Shown here: piece after piece, positions 5,861 through 13,132 of the stretch
Position numbering within the stretch: position 1 is the first letter of the stretch
Layout: each line of letters starts with the position of its first letter
Origin: Pseudomonadota bacterium
Lineage (GTDB): Bacteria; Pseudomonadota; Alphaproteobacteria; Rhizobiales; Xanthobacteraceae
Reading direction: 5' to 3'
Assembly (NCBI GenBank): GCA_023449855.1
Contig: JAEXHR010000338.1
Coordinates: forward strand, 1 to 20,286
Length of the DNA stretch: 20,286 nucleotides
Position numbers and translations under genes: made by a program
Notes under the pieces: model-generated
Seen by the model: the letters and a program-made list of their open reading frames with translations, nothing else
Database searches by the model: none
Told to the model about the DNA's origin: nothing

Positions 5861-6274
5861 ATGCGCTCGCTTCTGTGGGACACCTGCGCTGCGATCTGGA
5901 TTCTCGATCAAGCACCTTTGGCGAAGCCGGCGCTCGATCTGCTCGCAGCGGCCTATCGAGATGGAACGCCATCCTATGTTTCGCCGATCACAGCCTGGGA
6001 GGTCGGTCTATTGTCGGCGCGTGGCAGATTGCAATTGCAACTGGCGCCCGAACGCTGGTTCGCAAAGCTGCTGGAGATCGAGGGCGTAAAGCTGGCGCCG
6101 ATGCCGCCTGAATTGCTGATCGCGTCATCGGTGCTGCCGGGCAAGCCGCCGCGCGATCCGGCGGATCGCATCATCGCCGCAACAGCGCGCGACCTCGGTG
6201 CGACGCTGATCACGCGCGACAAGGTGCTGCTGGACTACGGGAAGCAGGGGCATGTGAGTGTGGTAGGGTGTTAA
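5861..6274 (+). CDS. PIN-domain toxin (VapC-like ribonuclease)
   Basis: The product has 137 residues, the usual size for VapC. PIN-domain acidic residues are all present: Asp7 (LLWDTCA), Glu47 (ITAWEVGLL), Asp99 and Asp102 (PRDPADRIIAATA) and Asp120 (LITRDKVLL). These bind Mg2+/Mn2+ for RNA cleavage; known VapC enzymes cut tRNA or rRNA, but the target here cannot be read. The start ATG follows the antitoxin stop by one base, so translation is coupled. The gene converges with an Mrr-like nuclease gene, with four bases between stops. No catalytic residue is missing, so an active toxin is expected. Confidence 0.9.
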   Translation: MRSLLWDTCAAIWILDQAPLAKPALDLLAAAYRDGTPSYVSPITAWEVGLLSARGRLQLQLAPERWFAKLLEIEGVKLAPMPPELLIASSVLPGKPPRDPADRIIAATARDLGATLITRDKVLLDYGKQGHVSVVGC

Positions 6275-6278
6275 TGCC

Positions 6279-7184
6279 TCAGACTTCTGGGGTTAGAAAA
6301 TAGATCGGAGATAGCGGTAGTCGCCTTCGACCTTTTTCTTCGAGCTTTTCGTAGGCTTCGATCCAGAGATCGACCAAGCGATTTAGGTCTATTAGCGTTA
6401 TTTTTCTCGCTGTTTGCCTACGCGCGGCTTCTTCTGCATCTCTCGTGAAGCCGCCGGTCGATACATAGAGCCCGACATCATCGGTTTCGATGATTGCTAG
6501 AAAAGAGTTCAGGGTCTGAAGATCGACGCGGTGTGCAACTCGTTTCACTTGGACTTTGATCCGTGGCGATTGCGTTCCGAGTGGGTCGACGTGCGCGATA
6601 ATATCTACGCCTCCATCTTTGCCAGGCGGTGACACCCAAGCGATATGATAGCCTAGCGCTTTTAGAAGATCTGCCACCATCTCCTGAAACTCGTATGGGA
6701 GCATTGTTCGAATATGAGACTCAATCTCAGCCCATGCTTGCTCTTCTGCCTGCTCATATGTGATCCGAGCATCGCCGGTGGATTCAATCTCTGCCTGGTC
6801 AACACTTTCTGATGTCTCATCTATTTCTTCGGGAGCAGCCGCATCGCGCCAAGCTCTATAGAGGCGAATAGCTTCGCGATAAAATGCTTCAGATTCTGGA
6901 TAGTCCGACATGGCCGAACGACCGGCGTCGGTAACCGTCCATACACCTCGATCTTTCAGTAGCCAGCCTGCCTTGACGCAATCTACCGTCGCAAATCTCA
7001 CGATCTTTTCGAAGCGTCTGCCCCCAGTGCTGGCATACGTACCTTGCTCATACGGAGTTAGTTGCGTCACCTCAGCCAATGCTTTGAGCGCTTCAGCTGC
7101 TTTCAGGCCATCTGGATGCTGCAAGAGTATTTCGAACAGCTTTCGAATATGAGAGGCTGTCCTCGATATCGTAATTTCTGGCAC
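6279..7184 (-). CDS. Mrr-like restriction endonuclease
   Basis: The product has 301 residues from a GTG (complement of 7182-7184) with GGGGGG five bases upstream. The N-terminal part (about 1-90) resembles the Mrr winged-helix domain. A Glu-rich linker (118-150) leads to the Mrr_cat domain, with PYEFQEMVADLLKALGY (163-179), GKDGGVDI (188-195, Asp194) and VQVKR (211-215, Gln212-x-Lys214), the PD-(D/E)xK-type catalytic set, then STGGF (242-246). Such enzymes cut DNA carrying foreign methylation. No methylase neighbour is present, which fits a type IV, modification-dependent enzyme. Sampled lines are about half G+C, well below adjacent genes, so acquisition by transfer is likely. It converges with the PIN toxin gene. 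Confidence 0.88.
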   Translation of the reverse strand: MPEITISRTASHIRKLFEILLQHPDGLKAAEALKALAEVTQLTPYEQGTYASTGGRRFEKIVRFATVDCVKAGWLLKDRGVWTVTDAGRSAMSDYPESEAFYREAIRLYRAWRDAAAPEEIDETSESVDQAEIESTGDARITYEQAEEQAWAEIESHIRTMLPYEFQEMVADLLKALGYHIAWVSPPGKDGGVDIIAHVDPLGTQSPRIKVQVKRVAHRVDLQTLNSFLAIIETDDVGLYVSTGGFTRDAEEAARRQTARKITLIDLNRLVDLWIEAYEKLEEKGRRRLPLSPIYFLTPEV

Positions 7185-7220
7185 GCTATCCCCCCAACAC
7201 TTCTGAAAAGCTGTTCTCTC

Positions 7221-7248
7221 ATTTTAGTGGTGTCGGATGTGAGTGCAA
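7221..7248 (-). promoter_or_regulatory. Candidate promoter of the Mrr-like gene
   Basis: On the leftward strand TTGCAC (complement of 7243-7248) and TAAAAT (complement of 7221-7226) are 16 bases apart, about 37 bases before the GTG start. The -10 matches five of six consensus bases, the -35 only three. Confidence 0.4.
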
Positions 7249-7292
7249 TCCGGTGTTGTTGGTTGTTGGCGGTTTGCGAGCTACCTTTCGAG

Positions 7293-7327
7293 CAAACAAA
7301 ACAAAAACCCCGGCATCGCTGCCGGGG
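7293..7327 (-). terminator. Intrinsic terminator of groEL
   Basis: CCCCGGCA (7308-7315) pairs perfectly with TGCCGGGG (7320-7327) around TCGC. On the leftward transcript it is followed by TTTTTGTTTTGTTTG. It lies 36 bases past the groEL stop. Confidence 0.9.
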
Positions 7328-7363
7328 TTCTGCATTTCGTAGCTAGCCTTGAGTAGCGTGGAC

Positions 7364-9004
7364 TTAGAAGTCCATGCCGCCCATGCCGCCGCCCGGGGGC
7401 ATTGCGGGGCCGGCGCCACCCTTCTTCGGCAGTTCGGCGACCATGGCTTCGGTCGTGATCAGCAGCGAAGCAACCGAGGCTGCGTTCTGGATCGCGGTGC
7501 GGACAACCTTGGTCGGGTCGATGATGCCCTTCTTGAGCATGTCGCCATAGGTGCCGGTCTGCGAGTCGAAGCCGTGGGCGTAAGCTGCGTTTTCGAGCAC
7601 CTTGCCGACGATGACAGAACCATCTTCGCCTGCGTTGACGGCGATCTGGCGAGCCGGAGCCGACAGGGCCTTGCGGACGATCTCGACGCCGGTCTTCTGG
7701 TCGTCGTTCTTGGTCTTGATGTTCTTCAGCTGCTCGGAAGCGCGCAGCAGAGCGACGCCGCCGCCGGGGACGATGCCTTCTTCAACCGCTGCGCGGGTCG
7801 CATGCATCGCGTCATCAACGCGGTCCTTGCGCTCCTTCACTTCGACTTCGGTCGCACCGCCGACGCGGATGACGGCGACGCCGCCAGCCAGCTTGGCGAG
7901 ACGCTCCTGCAGCTTCTCACGGTCGTAGTCCGAAGTGGTTTCTTCGATCTGCGCCTTGATCTGCGCCACGCGTGCATCGATGTCGGCCTTCTTGCCGGCG
8001 CCGTTCACGATGGTGGAGTTTTCCTTGTCGATCATCACCTTCTTGGCGCGGCCCAGCATGTTCAGGGTCACGTTTTCGAGCTTGATGCCGAGATCTTCCG
8101 AGATCGCCTGGCCGCCGGTCAGGATCGCGATGTCCTGCAGCATGGCCTTGCGGCGATCGCCGAAGCCCGGAGCCTTGACGGCAGCAACCTTGAGGCCGCC
8201 GCGCAGGCGGTTGACCACGAGGGTGGCGAGAGCTTCGCCTTCGACGTCTTCCGCGACGATGACGAGCGGCTTGCCGGTCTGCACGACGGCTTCGAGCAGC
8301 GGTAGCATCTCGTTCAGCGAGGAGAGCTTCTTCTCGTTGATCAGGATGTAGGCGTCGTCGAATTCAACGCGCATCTTGTCGGCGTTGGTGACGAAGTAGG
8401 GCGAGATGTAGCCACGGTCGAACTGCATGCCCTCGACGACGTCGAGTTCGGTCTCGAGCGACTTGGCTTCTTCAACCGTGATGACGCCTTCGTTGCCGAC
8501 CTTCTTCATGGCGTCGGCGAGGAACTTGCCGATTTCGTTGTCGCCATTGGCCGAGATGGTGCCGACCTGGGCGATCTCGTCGTTCGAGGTGACCTTCTTG
8601 GAATTCTTCTGCAGGTCGGCGACCACGGCTTCCACAGCCAGGTCGATGCCGCGCTTCAGATCCATCGGGTTCATGCCGGCGGCGACCGACTTGGCGCCTT
8701 CCTTCACGATGGCCTGGGCCAGCACGGTGGGGGTGGTGGTGCCGTCGCCCGCTGCGTCAGCCGACTTCGAAGCCACTTCGCGCACCATCTGGGCGCCCAT
8801 GTTCTCGAACTTGTCGTCGAGCTCGATTTCCTTGGCGACGGTGACGCCGTCCTTGGTGATGCGCGGTGCGCCGAACGACTTCTCGATCACGACGTTGCGG
8901 CCCTTCGGACCGAGGGTGACCTTCACTGCGTTGGCGAGGATGTCCACGCCGCGCAGCATCTTGTCGCGCGCGTCAACGCCGAATTTAACTTCTTTGGAAG
9001 CCAT
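7364..9004 (-). CDS. groEL: Chaperonin GroEL (60 kDa)
   Basis: The product has 546 residues, full length for the family. It forms the double-ring ATP-driven cage that refolds cytoplasmic proteins together with GroES. Visible landmarks are the start MASKEVKFG, the ATP-binding GPKGRNVV near residue 31, AGDGTTT near 86, the hinge and apical segments, GIVPGGGVALLRA near 410 and the Gly-Met C-terminus GGGMGGMDF. The start has AAGGA upstream. It follows groES by 49 bases and both are read from a CIRCE-controlled leader. Relatives in this family often carry several groEL copies, so this may be one of a set. Nothing is missing or unusual. Confidence 0.99.
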   Translation of the reverse strand: MASKEVKFGVDARDKMLRGVDILANAVKVTLGPKGRNVVIEKSFGAPRITKDGVTVAKEIELDDKFENMGAQMVREVASKSADAAGDGTTTPTVLAQAIVKEGAKSVAAGMNPMDLKRGIDLAVEAVVADLQKNSKKVTSNDEIAQVGTISANGDNEIGKFLADAMKKVGNEGVITVEEAKSLETELDVVEGMQFDRGYISPYFVTNADKMRVEFDDAYILINEKKLSSLNEMLPLLEAVVQTGKPLVIVAEDVEGEALATLVVNRLRGGLKVAAVKAPGFGDRRKAMLQDIAILTGGQAISEDLGIKLENVTLNMLGRAKKVMIDKENSTIVNGAGKKADIDARVAQIKAQIEETTSDYDREKLQERLAKLAGGVAVIRVGGATEVEVKERKDRVDDAMHATRAAVEEGIVPGGGVALLRASEQLKNIKTKNDDQKTGVEIVRKALSAPARQIAVNAGEDGSVIVGKVLENAAYAHGFDSQTGTYGDMLKKGIIDPTKVVRTAIQNAASVASLLITTEAMVAELPKKGGAGPAMPPGGGMGGMDF

Positions 9005-9053
9005 GTTGCTTGTCCTTGAATTTCAGGAGGTGAGGGGAAGGAAGGAGAGGCCC

Positions 9054-9374
9054 TTAGGCCTTCTTCTTGGCGGCAGGAGCGGCGGCGCCTTCGAGGACGC
9101 CCATGATGTCGCTTTCCTTCATGATCAGGAGATCCTGACCGTCGATCTTGACCTCGGTGCCCGACCACTTGCCGAACAGCACGCGCTCGCCGACCTTGAC
9201 GTCGAGCGGGACCAGCTTGCCGGCTTCGTCACGGCCGCCGGGACCGACGGAGACGACTTCGCCCTGGGAGGGCTTCTCTTTGGCGCTGTCCGGGATGATG
9301 ATGCCGCCAGCAGACTTCTCTTCGGCGTCGATGCGCTTGACCACGACGCGGTCGTGAAGCGGACGGAATTTCAT
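9054..9374 (-). CDS. groES: Co-chaperonin GroES (10 kDa)
   Basis: The product has 106 residues. It forms the heptameric lid of the GroEL cage. MKFRPLHDRVVVKR at the start, the mobile loop EEKSAGGIIIPDSAKEKP (19-36), and VLFGKWSGTEVKIDG are all standard. The C-terminus carries an extra AAAPAAKKKA tail, ten residues beyond the usual end, which is an extension seen in some rhizobial copies. AGGAGG lies six bases before the ATG at 9374. It is the first gene of the groES-groEL operon. Confidence 0.99.
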   Translation of the reverse strand: MKFRPLHDRVVVKRIDAEEKSAGGIIIPDSAKEKPSQGEVVSVGPGGRDEAGKLVPLDVKVGERVLFGKWSGTEVKIDGQDLLIMKESDIMGVLEGAAAPAAKKKA

Positions 9375-9404
9375 GCAGTCCTCCTAAGTTTCTGCGATTA
9401 CTCG

Positions 9405-9453
9405 CCAATTTTAAGGAATTGGCAGTCGCGGGCCGAAAGTGCCAGCGCGACTG
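9405..9453 (-). promoter_or_regulatory. Structured leader of groES-groEL
   Basis: Two inverted repeats lie in the leader between CIRCE and the groES ribosome site: CAGTCGCG (9423-9430) with CGCGACTG (9446-9453), and CCAATT (9405-9410) with AATTGG (9417-9422). They abut each other, so the transcript could fold into two adjacent hairpins. A role in heat-dependent translation or mRNA stability is only inference. Confidence 0.5.
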
Positions 9454-9505
9454 GTGCGGAGATAGGCCGATCGTTCCCGACGGGCAAGGTGCTGTAGCAA
9501 ATTAT

Positions 9506-9532
9506 TTGGCACTCAAATGTGACGGGTGCCAG
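9506..9532 (-). promoter_or_regulatory. CIRCE operator (HrcA binding site)
   Basis: TTGGCACTC (9506-9514), nine bases, then GGGTGCCAG (9524-9532) match the CIRCE layout TTAGCACTC-N9-GAGTGCTAA with a few changes that mostly keep the symmetry. CIRCE is bound by the HrcA repressor, which releases on heat shock. It lies about 130 bases upstream of groES. The remaining gene-free stretch to 9761 shows no convincing -35/-10 pair and no supported gene. Confidence 0.85.
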
Positions 9533-9761
9533 ATTGGTTAAAAGGTACCGACCGAACGAAGGCAAAAAGGCTTGCTCCGGGCCCGTACGGATCGCGGCTT
9601 GGACGCAGAAATCGATACCTTCGAACGGGGGGAAAGCGGTGCGGGCGTGCGGGCACGGGGCGCGCCGGCAGGAGATTGGCTCGCATGCTCATATGGCGCC
9701 GCGCGGTTATCCCGCGTCGATGTGATCGCGGGCTTTTCGTGCGCGTCAGCCGGCGAGGGAG

Positions 9762-10847
9762 CTACTGGAACTCCAGCTCGAGCGGCGTCGGGGAGCCCTC
9801 CTTGGGGCCGTCGAACAGCACGAGGACGCGGGCGCGTGCGGTGTCGCCGTCCAGCGGCAGCAGACCTTCGGGCTTTACCTTCTCGCCGAAGGATTTGAGA
9901 TCGGCGCGCGCGCTTGGCTGGCTGGCTCCGTCCCAGGGATAGATCGAATAGTCGCCATCCTCGACGTCACCTCCCTTGGGATCGTTGACGGGCCCGGCCA
10001 GCACAAGGAAGCCGTCGCCATGGCGCACGATGTCGCGGATACCGCGAACCTTGCCGCGCTTGTCGGTATCGAGCTTCAGCCTGTGCAGGTTGGAGTCCGC
10101 CGGCGCGCCATCGAACACGGATGCGATGGCTACCGAGACCACCGCGGCGTCGTCGCCGATCACCGGGCCGCGCATTCCGATATAGAGCCGGCCTTTGCGC
10201 ACGGCGATGCCTTCGATGGTCAGGCCGTTATCGGCCAATGCCCGGTCATGGGCGGCTGCGATCTCGGGATGGCGTTGCAGAATGTCTGTCAGCGTCTTCG
10301 GCTGCGAGATGGTCGGCTTGTCACTGAGCTTGCCGGTGGACATATCGACCTGGGCAGCCGTCAGGCCGATGCGGAAGATGTGCCGGCTGGCTTCGGCCTT
10401 GGCGTTGTTCTCTGCTTCTTTCTCCGGGTCATTCTGTTCATGGCGCGCCCGGCCATGGGAGCCGACCACATAGAAGTTGTCGTCGCTCTTGCCATCGTCG
10501 TTGTCGAAGGCGACGGCTTCGGCATCCAGTTCGAGCGGCTCGCCCTTGAACTGCTTGTAGATCAGGCGGATGAATTCGCCGGCGGTCAGGCTGTTCTTGT
10601 GGAGCAGCACGATCTGCGCGCCCTGGGTCTCGTCATCGACCAGGAGACAGAGGCGGGGCAGGCTGGCGCCCGGCGCGCATGCGAGGCCGCTGACGTCCTT
10701 GGATTTCGCGACGTCGTTGCCATCGACCTCGCCGAGCAGTTTTCCTTCGACCTTCCACGGCTTCGGTTCCTTTGCCGCTGCTGTCGCCGGGCCAGCGATC
10801 ACGATGGCGAGAGCTACGAACAGGCGTGTGGTTGCGGCCGATAGCAT
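9762..10847 (-). CDS. Secreted DUF3616 protein
   Basis: The product has 361 residues from the ATG at 10847, with AGGAG seven bases upstream. The frame stays open to 11342, but that extension has no ribosome site and precedes a clear signal peptide, so it was rejected. The signal peptide is MLSAATTRLFVALAIVIAG with cleavage after about residue 24 (ATAAA). The mature protein is DUF3616-like, with repeated short strand motifs (VSGLACAP, LDAEAVAFDNDD, NFYVVGSHGR, LTIEGIAVRKGRLYIGMRGP, GIRDIVRHGDGFLVLAGP) suggesting a beta-propeller-like repeat fold. It is probably periplasmic. No catalytic residues can be named and the function is unknown. It is divergent from the cupin gene. Confidence 0.82.
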   Translation of the reverse strand: MLSAATTRLFVALAIVIAGPATAAAKEPKPWKVEGKLLGEVDGNDVAKSKDVSGLACAPGASLPRLCLLVDDETQGAQIVLLHKNSLTAGEFIRLIYKQFKGEPLELDAEAVAFDNDDGKSDDNFYVVGSHGRARHEQNDPEKEAENNAKAEASRHIFRIGLTAAQVDMSTGKLSDKPTISQPKTLTDILQRHPEIAAAHDRALADNGLTIEGIAVRKGRLYIGMRGPVIGDDAAVVSVAIASVFDGAPADSNLHRLKLDTDKRGKVRGIRDIVRHGDGFLVLAGPVNDPKGGDVEDGDYSIYPWDGASQPSARADLKSFGEKVKPEGLLPLDGDTARARVLVLFDGPKEGSPTPLELEFQ

Positions 10848-10949
10848 GGCGCTTCTCCTGATCTTCAGACGGGCGTTGCGATGGCCGCCTTGTTGGGGGA
10901 ACGCTGCTTCGACCGGTTCGGCTACAGGAAATATGGAGTGCAGCGCTTC

Positions 10950-10990
10950 CCGGTCGTGATGCAATTCGATCCGCGGATCATGACGACCGG
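10950..10990. repeat. Nested palindrome in the DUF3616/cupin intergenic region
   Basis: An outer pair, CCGGTCGT (10950-10957) and ACGACCGG (10983-10990), encloses an inner perfect palindrome GATCCGCGGATC (10968-10979). It lies about 100 bases upstream of the DUF3616 start. It may be an operator or a small repeat. The rest of the 391-base gap (10848-11238) shows no gene or convincing promoter. Confidence 0.45.
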
Positions 10991-11238
10991 ATGCCGGATA
11001 TGCAAGTTTAAGTTGTTGTCGCGCTGTCCTTTGGCGCAAAGCAATTGAATGTGAAGTCCGATCCCGCATCGCAGGGGGCGATCCGGGCTCGCTGCGTGCT
11101 ACGCAATCCTGCGTTTCAGGGTTGCAGAGTGTCGGGGTACTCAACACATCCAACGAATTGCCGATGCGCCGAACTGCAGTTAGTTTCGCGGGCTGCGTGC
11201 GCCGCTGTTCGGTACATGCGGAAGCTGGGAAGTACATA

Positions 11239-11802
11239 ATGGCGAAGCAGAAGCGAGCGTCAAAGAGCGGGGCGACGAAGGTAGCGAAACGCGCTGCGCC
11301 GAAGGCGGCTGCGCGCAAGGCAAGTGCAGCGAAGGCTGACAAGACAATCGCCTCTGCTAGGAGGCCCGCCCAAACGGTCGCGAAAAAAATTGTCGCTCCG
11401 TCTCAGCCCGCCAAGCGACGCAAGCAGCGGCCGGCCATCAGCCACTATCGCGAAGAGGATTTTGCCGGCGGCTTGCGCGCCTATGCGAAGTATCGCGATC
11501 TCGGCGTGGCTGAAGCGAGCGGTGGTCTCGCGCAAGCCCATGTGATCCGGCTGATCGGGCCGTGCGACCCTGCGGAAGTCTCCAAGCTGCACTATCACGA
11601 CGCCGAGTTTCAGCTCGTCTATGTGCTGAATGGCTGGGTGAAGACTTATATGGACGGCGTCGGAGAGCAGACCATGCGGCAGGGCTCGTCCTGGACTCAG
11701 CCGCCGCGCATCAAGCATCTGATCCGCGACTATTCCGACAATTGCGAACTGCTCGAAGTGATTCTGCCGGCGCAGTTCAGGACGGTGGAAGTGAAGGGCT
11801 GA
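11239..11802 (+). CDS. Cupin-domain protein with Lys/Ala-rich N-terminal tail
   Basis: The product has 187 residues from the ATG at 11239; GGGAAG lies just upstream. Residues 1-64 are a highly basic Lys/Ala/Arg tail resembling histone H1-like or other nucleic-acid-binding tails. Residues 67-187 form a single cupin: LHYHDAEFQLVYVLNGWVK carries the metal-binding His118, His120 and Glu123, and PPRIKHLI gives the fourth ligand His160. Such cupins bind a divalent metal and may be small enzymes or ligand sensors; the substrate is unknown. There is no signal peptide, so it is cytoplasmic and perhaps nucleoid-associated. It converges with the CNT transporter gene, with four bases between stops. Confidence 0.8.
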   Translation: MAKQKRASKSGATKVAKRAAPKAAARKASAAKADKTIASARRPAQTVAKKIVAPSQPAKRRKQRPAISHYREEDFAGGLRAYAKYRDLGVAEASGGLAQAHVIRLIGPCDPAEVSKLHYHDAEFQLVYVLNGWVKTYMDGVGEQTMRQGSSWTQPPRIKHLIRDYSDNCELLEVILPAQFRTVEVKG

Positions 11803-11806
11803 GTGA

Positions 11807-13057
11807 TCAGTTCAGCACGCCGACGATTGCGCCCATCAGGCAGGTCGTCAGCGTGCCCGACAGGATCGACTTCAGGCCCAGCGCATTGATTTCGTCGCGG
11901 CGTTCCGGCGCCATGGTGCCGAGCCCGCCGATCATGATGCCGAGGCTGGCGAAATTGGCGAAGCCGCATAGCGCGTAGAGCATGATCAGGCGCGAGCGAG
12001 GATCGAGTGCATCCGGGCCGAGCTTCGACAGTTGCACATAGGCGATCAGCTCATTGAGGATCGTCTTGACTCCCATCAGCGATCCCGCGGTGAGCGCCTG
12101 GTCCCACGGCAGGCCCATCAGCCAGCAGACCGGCGCCATCGCATAGCCGACGATACGCTGGCCGGTGAGCGGCGTGCCGCTCGCGGTAGGCAGCAGCATC
12201 AGGATGGCGTTCATCAGATACATCAAGGCCACGAATACCAGCAGCAACGCGACGATGTTGACGAGCAGTTCGATGCCGGAGGTCGTACCTTTGACGATGG
12301 CATCCATGGTGCTGGTGGCAGGGGCTTCCGGATTGGCGAGTAGCCCGCCGGTGCGGCGATCTTCCGTTTCGGGCACCATGATCAGGCTGACGAGAATCGC
12401 GGCGGGCGCCGACAGCACCGAGGCGATGACGAAATGCGCCGAAGCATCCGGAAGCAGCGGCGCCGTCAGCGTGGCGTAGAGAACCAGCACCGTGCCGGCA
12501 ATGCCTGCCATGCCGCCGGTCATCACCAGAAACAATTCGCTGCGCGTGAGCTGCGCGATGTAGGGGCGGATGAAGAGCGGCGCCTCGACCATGCCGAGGA
12601 AGATATTGGCGGCGGTGGAGAGGCCGACCGCACCGCCGATGCCCAGCGTGCGCTCGAGCAGCCAGGCCATGCCGCGCACGATCGGCGGCAGGATGCGCCA
12701 GTAGAATAACAGCGTCGTCAGCACGCTGATGACCAGCACCACCGGCAACGCCTGCAGCGCGAGCACGAAATCGGCGCCGGGCGATTTCAGATCGAAGGGC
12801 AGCGCGCCGCCACCGAGATAACCGAATACGAAGGAGGTGCCGGCGCGCGATGCGGCGGCGATGGTGGAGATCGCATCGTTGATCGCTCCGAAGGCGCGCG
12901 TCACGACCGGCAGCTTCAGGAGAACGACGGCAGTTGCGACGGTGACAGCGAGCCCGATCGCGGCCTTGTGCAACGACACCTTGCTGCGATTTTCGCCGCA
13001 CAGCCAGGCAAGACCGAGCAGTGCGATGACGCCGAACGCCGACTGAAGCTGAAGCAT
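11807..13057 (-). CDS. Concentrative nucleoside transporter (CNT/NupC family)
   Basis: The product has 416 residues, full length for bacterial CNT proteins. It is an inner-membrane importer of nucleosides driven by H+ or Na+. N-terminal helices are followed by the gate region (GGAVGLSTAANIFLGMVEAP) and the hallmark GGMAGIAGTVLVLYA. The C-terminal domain has LMGVKTILNELIAY and LCGFANFASLGIMIGG, both family signatures. GGGGG lies four bases before the ATG. It is the last of a leftward run, 75 bases after an SDR gene, so co-transcription is possible. A purine phosphoribosyltransferase gene lies about 7 kb away, but no direct link is shown. Confidence 0.93.
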   Translation of the reverse strand: MLQLQSAFGVIALLGLAWLCGENRSKVSLHKAAIGLAVTVATAVVLLKLPVVTRAFGAINDAISTIAAASRAGTSFVFGYLGGGALPFDLKSPGADFVLALQALPVVLVISVLTTLLFYWRILPPIVRGMAWLLERTLGIGGAVGLSTAANIFLGMVEAPLFIRPYIAQLTRSELFLVMTGGMAGIAGTVLVLYATLTAPLLPDASAHFVIASVLSAPAAILVSLIMVPETEDRRTGGLLANPEAPATSTMDAIVKGTTSGIELLVNIVALLLVFVALMYLMNAILMLLPTASGTPLTGQRIVGYAMAPVCWLMGLPWDQALTAGSLMGVKTILNELIAYVQLSKLGPDALDPRSRLIMLYALCGFANFASLGIMIGGLGTMAPERRDEINALGLKSILSGTLTTCLMGAIVGVLN

Positions 13058-13132
13058 GAATCCCCCGAAACCGCAGCAATGATGCCGCGGCTGGAGATGT
13101 CATGCAATGTCGGGGCCGTTGAGGAGGGGCGG

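Noticed and set aside
7349..9497. Open frames opposite groES-groEL
   Set aside because: They are shadows of strongly biased chaperonin codons; no ribosome site or known domain.
9519..9942. Overlapping open frames between CIRCE and the DUF3616 stop
   Set aside because: They start inside the groES control region, lack ribosome sites and encode Arg/Gly-rich sequence without a domain.
9762..11342. A 526-residue reading of the DUF3616 frame
   Set aside because: The first 165 codons have no ribosome site, look like random translation, and precede a clear signal peptide with AGGAG at 10847. The extension also runs antisense into the cupin gene.
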